A stretch of 11,072 bases of DNA. Source: Fibrobacterota bacterium (GTDB lineage: Bacteria; Fibrobacterota; Chitinivibrionia; Chitinivibrionales; Chitinispirillaceae). Shown here piece after piece: positions 7,467 to 11,072 of the stretch. A program made the translations under genes and the position numbers. The stretch is taken from positions 1 through 11,072 of the forward strand of contig JAEZKP010000067.1 in NCBI GenBank assembly GCA_023436145.1. The letters run 5' to 3'. The notes below the pieces were generated by a model, which was given only the letters and a program-made list of their open reading frames with translations, was not told the origin of the DNA and ran no database searches. How positions within the stretch are numbered: the stretch's first letter is position 1; every line of letters starts with the position of its first letter.

Positions 7467-9794
7467 ATGGAAAAACCAAAATATAACTGCATTTTCTTTA
7501 TTGTTTTGGTATTATCATCTACTCAGGCTTTATTTGCTCTAACAAAGAAACCATTCGATTTTGTAATAGGTGTAAATGGTAATTTCAAAGATGCTATAGC
7601 TGCAGCTGCTGCATCATCAAAAGACCGTTTTTATCTCTTTTTTCCCGATGGAGAATACGATATAGGAACACTTACTGGCAATTCCAATCAGATGACCACA
7701 TTTTCCATTTCAAATGTATCATTAATCGGACAAAGTGCAGATAAAACCATTATCTTTAATAAATCAATCAATGAGGGTATAAGTATTACTTCTACCCTTT
7801 ATTTTAACAAAGCTGACAATCTTTATCTTCAGGATTTATCGATTTTAAATAAGGCCAACTGGAACCAGCCCTCGACTTATTCGCAAACAGGACGCCATGT
7901 TGCGGTTATGGAGCAGGGAAATAAAATAATCTATAAAAATGTCAAATTATTAAGTACTCAGGACACATACTATACAAAAGGAACCCGCACCTACTGGGAA
8001 AATGGAGAAATTCATGGGACCACCGATTTTATTTGCGGTGGTGGAGATGTGTTCTTCAATAAAGTCTTGCTATATATTAATAAAGTGAGTTACATAACCG
8101 CACCGGCAACCAGTTCAAACTGGGGCTATGTGTTTGTGAACTGTACCATCGATGGTTCGGTTAACAGTTATCAACTGGGACGCCCCTGGAATAATTCACC
8201 CAGATGTGTTTTTATCAACACCACCATGATAAAACAGCCTACTTCCCAGGCATGGGGTGATCCGATGAATGTTGTGCCATCGCTGTTTGCCGAATATAAC
8301 AGCAAAACCGCATCCGGAACACTTATAGATCTTAGCGGTCGTCGCACCACATACACAAAAAATGGAACAACAGTCAATTTGAATCCAGTTTTGAGTGCTT
8401 CTCAGGCTGCCAATTATACAGTAGAAAATGTGCTGAGTGGATCTGACAACTGGAAACCGGCATCTTTAACCAAACAGTCAAACGCTCCGATTGTATCACT
8501 GGAGGGCTCAACACTTCGGTGGAATGATGATGAAGATGCAATGTGCTGGGTTGTGTTTAAAAACAATTTATTTTTTAAATGTGTAACTGCTGCACAATGT
8601 GATATTGATTCAAAAGCAAAATACACTGTTCGGGCAGCCAATTCCATGGGTGGTTTAGGTGCCAGCTCAAATGTCATTGATGCATCTGTAACTCTTTACA
8701 GTCTTACTACTTCAGTGGCAAAAGGAAATGGTTCCATTTTACCTTCAGGCGGAAGTTTTGCAAATAACCAGAGTGTAATGATAACTGCTATACCGGACAG
8801 TGGATGGATGTTTGACCAATGGAATGGCGATCTTACCGGAAATACCAATCCTGCAAATTTAACAATGACTAGCAACAAAACAGTATCTGCAAATTTTATC
8901 CGGGATACAAGAACATATTATACAATTAATTTAAAAGCTTCAGTCGGAGGTTCCATTACTCAGGTACCGGAAGGATCAAGACTTCCTGAAGGTACAAAAG
9001 TAACATTTACTGCTGCCGCCATTAAAGACTGGCATTTAAACTTTTGGGATGGTGACTATAGTGGCAACTTGAATCCATATACTATTCCCTCTTTAAACAA
9101 AGACTTTTCAGTTACAGCCTATTTCAGTCCTGATAACAGATATGTTTTCGAGGCAGAAAATGGTACCCTTAAAGAAGCCAACACTGAATCAAAAAACACC
9201 GGGTTTTCCGGCACCGGATATGTTAACTTTTCAAATATTAAAGGATCTTCAGTCGAGCTTCCTGTTTACAAAGTCTATGCCGGCAGTACGTTCTTTATTA
9301 CTTTTTCCAACGGTTCAGATACAACCAGGAATCTCTCTCTTTTTGTAAATGGTACCAGGCAGATAGAATCTATCGATTTCGAAACTACAGGGAACTGGAC
9401 AAACTGGGAAACAAAGCAGTTGGATGTTCCACTGCCCGAAGGTGGCTCTATTATTACTCTGGAAACAGTTAATGGTGCAGATGGACCTAATGTTGACAAG
9501 CTGTTTTTTGATGGGGTTCCATCAGTGATGACGCAAAAACCATCAGACACAAAACCATCATTGTTTTACATATCATCAAAAAAATCTCTTTACTTACAAG
9601 CAGTTGATTTAAAATTTATGAAAGTAAAAGTGTTTTCCCTTGATGGGAAAGTGGTTTTTTCGAATAATTATAGTTTATTGTCACGAAAAACCAGTCTGAT
9701 CGAAGTCCCGCTAAAAAATATCACCAAAGGAATTTATCTCATTCAATCTGAATCGGACAGAAGTTCAGACAATGAGCTTCTTTATTTACATTAA
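7467..9794 (+). CDS. Secreted multi-domain pectinesterase (CE8) with InlB-B repeats, CBM35/6-like domain and C-terminal sorting-like module
   Basis: Removes methyl esters from pectin (homogalacturonan) outside the cell, preparing it for lyases and hydrolases. The ATG at 7467 follows GAAGG at 5 bases; the GTG at 7455 overlaps that Shine-Dalgarno and is less likely. There are 775 residues. Signal peptide 1-24 (FFIVLVLSSTQALFA). CE8 beta-helix ~29-330, with STQDTYY (Q165, D166 acid/base), GTTDFICGGG (D187 nucleophile; family usually GTVDFIFG) and YQLGRPW (R239). Ig/Fn3-like domain ~340-407. Two divergent InlB-B repeats ~411-478 and ~484-555, both with the W..G(D)..G..NP pattern. CBM35/CBM6-like domain ~558-685 starting YVFEAENGTL. 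Sorting-type tail ~697-766 (VKVFSLDGKVVFSNN..ITKGIYLIQ), which in related secretion systems targets proteins to the envelope. All catalytic residues are present, so it is probably active. It lies 249 bases after the GH10 gene, same strand, both aimed at plant cell wall. Confidence 0.92.
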   Translation: MEKPKYNCIFFIVLVLSSTQALFALTKKPFDFVIGVNGNFKDAIAAAAASSKDRFYLFFPDGEYDIGTLTGNSNQMTTFSISNVSLIGQSADKTIIFNKSINEGISITSTLYFNKADNLYLQDLSILNKANWNQPSTYSQTGRHVAVMEQGNKIIYKNVKLLSTQDTYYTKGTRTYWENGEIHGTTDFICGGGDVFFNKVLLYINKVSYITAPATSSNWGYVFVNCTIDGSVNSYQLGRPWNNSPRCVFINTTMIKQPTSQAWGDPMNVVPSLFAEYNSKTASGTLIDLSGRRTTYTKNGTTVNLNPVLSASQAANYTVENVLSGSDNWKPASLTKQSNAPIVSLEGSTLRWNDDEDAMCWVVFKNNLFFKCVTAAQCDIDSKAKYTVRAANSMGGLGASSNVIDASVTLYSLTTSVAKGNGSILPSGGSFANNQSVMITAIPDSGWMFDQWNGDLTGNTNPANLTMTSNKTVSANFIRDTRTYYTINLKASVGGSITQVPEGSRLPEGTKVTFTAAAIKDWHLNFWDGDYSGNLNPYTIPSLNKDFSVTAYFSPDNRYVFEAENGTLKEANTESKNTGFSGTGYVNFSNIKGSSVELPVYKVYAGSTFFITFSNGSDTTRNLSLFVNGTRQIESIDFETTGNWTNWETKQLDVPLPEGGSIITLETVNGADGPNVDKLFFDGVPSVMTQKPSDTKPSLFYISSKKSLYLQAVDLKFMKVKVFSLDGKVVFSNNYSLLSRKTSLIEVPLKNITKGIYLIQSESDRSSDNELLYLH

Positions 9795-9834
9795 TGCATT
9801 GTTTAGTTTCTGCTCAAGATGCCCTAAATCCATC

Positions 9835-9859
9835 ATGCCCGAGTTGTTTAACCGGGCAT
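9835..9859. terminator. Possible bidirectional terminator hairpin between convergent genes
   Basis: ATGCCCG (9835-9841) pairs with CGGGCAT (9853-9859), and GTT (9843-9845) with AAC (9850-9852), leaving one bulged A and a GTTT loop. It lies between the ends of the convergent pectinesterase and antitoxin genes and overlaps the antitoxin stop codon. Neither side has a strong T-run, so termination is uncertain. Confidence 0.35.
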
Positions 9860-10081
9860 CCGTAATAGATCTCTCTCCCGGTTCTTTACTACAGATTCAG
9901 AAGAACTTTCTCCGGAAATCGATCGTTTTTTAATGGTTCGCTTCCATCCTGGGTATCGCACATTAGGATTATGAGGAACAATATCGACAACAGGTTTATT
10001 TCTTTCGCGCTCCCCCTCTTTCACCTGTTTTAAATAACTGGAAAAATTATGCATCAAATCTCTGATATTTACCTTCTGCAT
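9848..10081 (-). CDS. Phd/YefM-type antitoxin, apparently without a toxin partner
   Basis: Small DNA-binding antitoxin-like protein of 77 residues. The start at 10081 (MQKVNIRDLMHNFSSYLKQV) follows an AAAGGGGG ribosome-binding site; the same frame is open further upstream but reads as noise there. The N-terminal half is the usual Phd/YefM fold (VNIRDLKxNFSxYLxxVKxGE). It is followed by RNKPVVDIVPHNP and a PGWKR..SESVVKNRERD tail typical of VapB-like members paired with PIN toxins. The segment GERERNKPV is about five residues shorter than the usual GE-(I/L)xIxxRxxPV, which removes the second beta strand and suggests an in-frame deletion. The usual downstream toxin gene is absent: the stop is 53 bases from the end of the convergent pectinesterase. 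It may be a relic, or a solitary regulator or anti-addiction antitoxin. Confidence 0.75.
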   Translation of the reverse strand: MQKVNIRDLMHNFSSYLKQVKEGERERNKPVVDIVPHNPNVRYPGWKRTIKKRSISGESSSESVVKNRERDLLRMPG

Positions 10082-10100
10082 GAAACCCCCTTTCGATATA

Positions 10101-10130
10101 ATTATGTTTAAGACAGCAAATGTTAGACAA
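10101..10130 (-). promoter_or_regulatory. Predicted promoter of the antitoxin gene
   Basis: On the minus strand TTGTCT (plus-strand 10125-10130) and CATAAT (plus-strand 10101-10106) are 18 bases apart, matching consensus at 4 and 5 of 6 positions. It would start transcription about 15 bases upstream of the antitoxin start codon. The remaining plus-strand stretch 10131-10336 holds no gene that I can support. Confidence 0.4.
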
Positions 10131-10336
10131 TTGTGTTTTGGAGGCAATAAACTCTGTAGCTTTTGATATTATCAGGGTTAAGGGGATTCTTTTCATTTTT
10201 TCCTTCACACCAGACGAGGCCAATAATTGCCAATTTCCAGCAGGTACTTCAAAAACCACAAGGATAATTATGGAAGATGTGGCGAAATTCACATCTCTTC
10301 ATTAAGACTGCAGGAAAGGAACATTTTACCTTCCAC

Positions 10337-10354
10337 AGAATTCTTTTGAATTCT
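10337..10354. promoter_or_regulatory. Palindrome upstream of the hsdM promoter
   Basis: AGAATTC-TTTT-GAATTCT is a perfect inverted repeat with 7-base arms and a 4-base centre, ending 19 bases before the predicted -35 of hsdM. It could be a regulator-binding site; the regulator is unknown. Confidence 0.4.
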
Positions 10355-10360
10355 ACCAGG

Positions 10361-10394
10361 ATTTTGCATTTTTTTGTCAAAAAGAATGCAAAAT
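10361..10394. promoter_or_regulatory. Long palindrome overlapping the hsdM -35 region
   Basis: ATTTTGCATT (10361-10370) is exactly inverted as AATGCAAAAT (10385-10394). Inside, TTTTT (10371-10375) can pair with AAAAA (10379-10383) around GTC, with one unpaired G. The whole element covers the predicted -35 (10374-10379) and most of the spacer, where a bound repressor would shut the promoter. A cruciform or operator role is inferred. Confidence 0.5.
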
Positions 10395-10403
10395 TAATGT
10401 AAT
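10374..10403 (+). promoter_or_regulatory. Predicted hsdM promoter
   Basis: TTGTCA (10374-10379) and TGTAAT (10398-10403), each 5 of 6 matches to the sigma-70 consensus, are 18 bases apart. Transcription would begin near 10410, about 50 bases before the hsdM start. It is the best promoter match in the window. Confidence 0.55.
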
Positions 10404-10458
10404 TTAAAAATCTGTTCAATTATCAATTTGTAACGTTTTCTCAGTGTAAGAAGGAATA

Positions 10459-11072
10459 ATGGCAAAAGCTAAGGAAGTAAAATCACAGGAAGAACCCATC
10501 GAAAAACAGCTCTGGAAAGCTGCTGACAAGCTCCGTAAAAATATTGATGCCGCCGAATATAAGCATATCGTTTTAGGATTAATATTCCTTAAATACATTT
10601 CTGATGCATTTGAAGATCTGCACCAGAAACTTATATCCCAAAAAGGGGAATATGCAGGTGCAGACCCGGAAGATAAGGACGAGTATAAAGCCGAAAACGT
10701 CTTCTTTGTTCCTCATTCTGCCCGTTGGAGCTTCTTGTGTTCTAAAGCTAAACAGCCAACTATCGGAAAAATTGTCGATGATGCGATGGATGCCATCGAG
10801 CGGGAAAACACTTCGCTCCGTGATGTGCTTCCTAAGGTGTACGCCAGAGGTAATCTTGATCCCACTAACCTTGGTGGCTTAATCGATTTAATTGGAAACA
10901 TCGCTCTGGGTGATGCCAAAGCCCGCAGTGCCGATGTTCTTGGGCATGTGTTTGAATATTTCCTTGGAGAATTCGCGCTTGCCGAAGGTAAGAAGGGCGG
11001 ACAATTCTATACACCCCGGAGCGTTGTAGAATTACTGGTCGAAATCCTCGAACCGCATAAAGGCAGGGTATT
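10459..11072 (+). CDS. hsdM: Type I restriction-modification methyltransferase subunit HsdM (N-terminal 204 residues)
   Basis: Modification subunit that, with the specificity subunit HsdS, methylates adenine in the bipartite host recognition sequence and joins HsdR in the restriction complex. The ATG at 10459 follows AAGAAGGA closely, and the frame is open to the right edge. Residues ~10-145 form the HsdM N-terminal helical domain (EKQLWKAADKLRKNIDAAEYKHIVLGLIFLKY split over 14-46; KQPTIGKIVDDAMDAIE at 98-114). Residues ~155-204 open the N6-adenine methyltransferase domain with VLGHVFEYFLGEFA and GQFYTPRSVVELLVEIL, the AdoMet-binding entry of the family. The catalytic NPPF/Y motif, hsdS and hsdR would lie beyond the window. 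Full length is usually ~480-540 residues. No lesion is visible in this part. Confidence 0.95.
   Translation, partial: MAKAKEVKSQEEPIEKQLWKAADKLRKNIDAAEYKHIVLGLIFLKYISDAFEDLHQKLISQKGEYAGADPEDKDEYKAENVFFVPHSARWSFLCSKAKQPTIGKIVDDAMDAIERENTSLRDVLPKVYARGNLDPTNLGGLIDLIGNIALGDAKARSADVLGHVFEYFLGEFALAEGKKGGQFYTPRSVVELLVEILEPHKGRV

Noticed and set aside
10120..10305. Small plus-strand frame and an overlapping minus-strand frame (10047-10292)
   Set aside because: Neither has a ribosome-binding site or recognisable motif, and the minus one overlaps the well supported antitoxin.

Overview
The window looks like chromosomal DNA of a fermentative, polysaccharide-degrading anaerobe of moderately low GC. It holds a Rex-type-controlled adhE and secreted, multi-domain plant-cell-wall hydrolases that carry a short beta-rich module of the C-terminal sorting type. 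Genes start behind clear Shine-Dalgarno sequences, which argues against Bacteroidota. A member of the Fibrobacterota/Chitinispirillia or a related group is my best guess; it is an inference from gene style, not a proof.

Layout. (1) Positions 1-1976, minus strand: the first ~658 residues of a bifunctional aldehyde/alcohol dehydrogenase (AdhE), running off the left edge. Its upstream region (1977-2114) has a sigma-70-like promoter and two inverted repeats of Rex-operator type. (2) 2157-4309: a REP-associated tyrosine transposase (RAYT) at 3037-4020, embedded in copies of a GACGGAGGAAACTTT motif. Upstream are two ~390-bp tandem repeats that carry the motif in both orientations; downstream are two inverted pairs, one a perfect 19-bp hairpin. 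(3) 4398-5180: the degraded 3' part of a parallel beta-helix type protein. (4) 5481-7217: a secreted GH10 xylanase-type gene, complete except for one in-frame TGA at the Trp of the WDVVNEA motif. (5) 7467-9794: an intact secreted pectinesterase with two InlB-B-like repeats, a CBM35/CBM6-like domain and a C-terminal sorting-like module. (6) 9848-10081, minus strand: a small Phd/YefM-type antitoxin without a visible toxin. (7) 10459 to the right edge: the first 204 residues of a type I restriction-modification methyltransferase subunit (HsdM), behind a good promoter overlapped by a long palindrome.

How it fits together: adhE is core fermentation metabolism (acetyl-CoA to ethanol, NADH disposal). 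The hydrolase genes would supply sugars from xylan and pectin, but only the pectinesterase looks intact. The stretch from the RAYT/REP cluster to the R-M gene looks like accessory DNA with several decaying genes. Nothing here is clearly a new defence or biosynthetic system. The most unusual items are the RAYT/REP array with its long tandem units, the isolated nonsense codon in the GH10 active-site motif, the paired Rex-like sites and the palindrome over the hsdM promoter.
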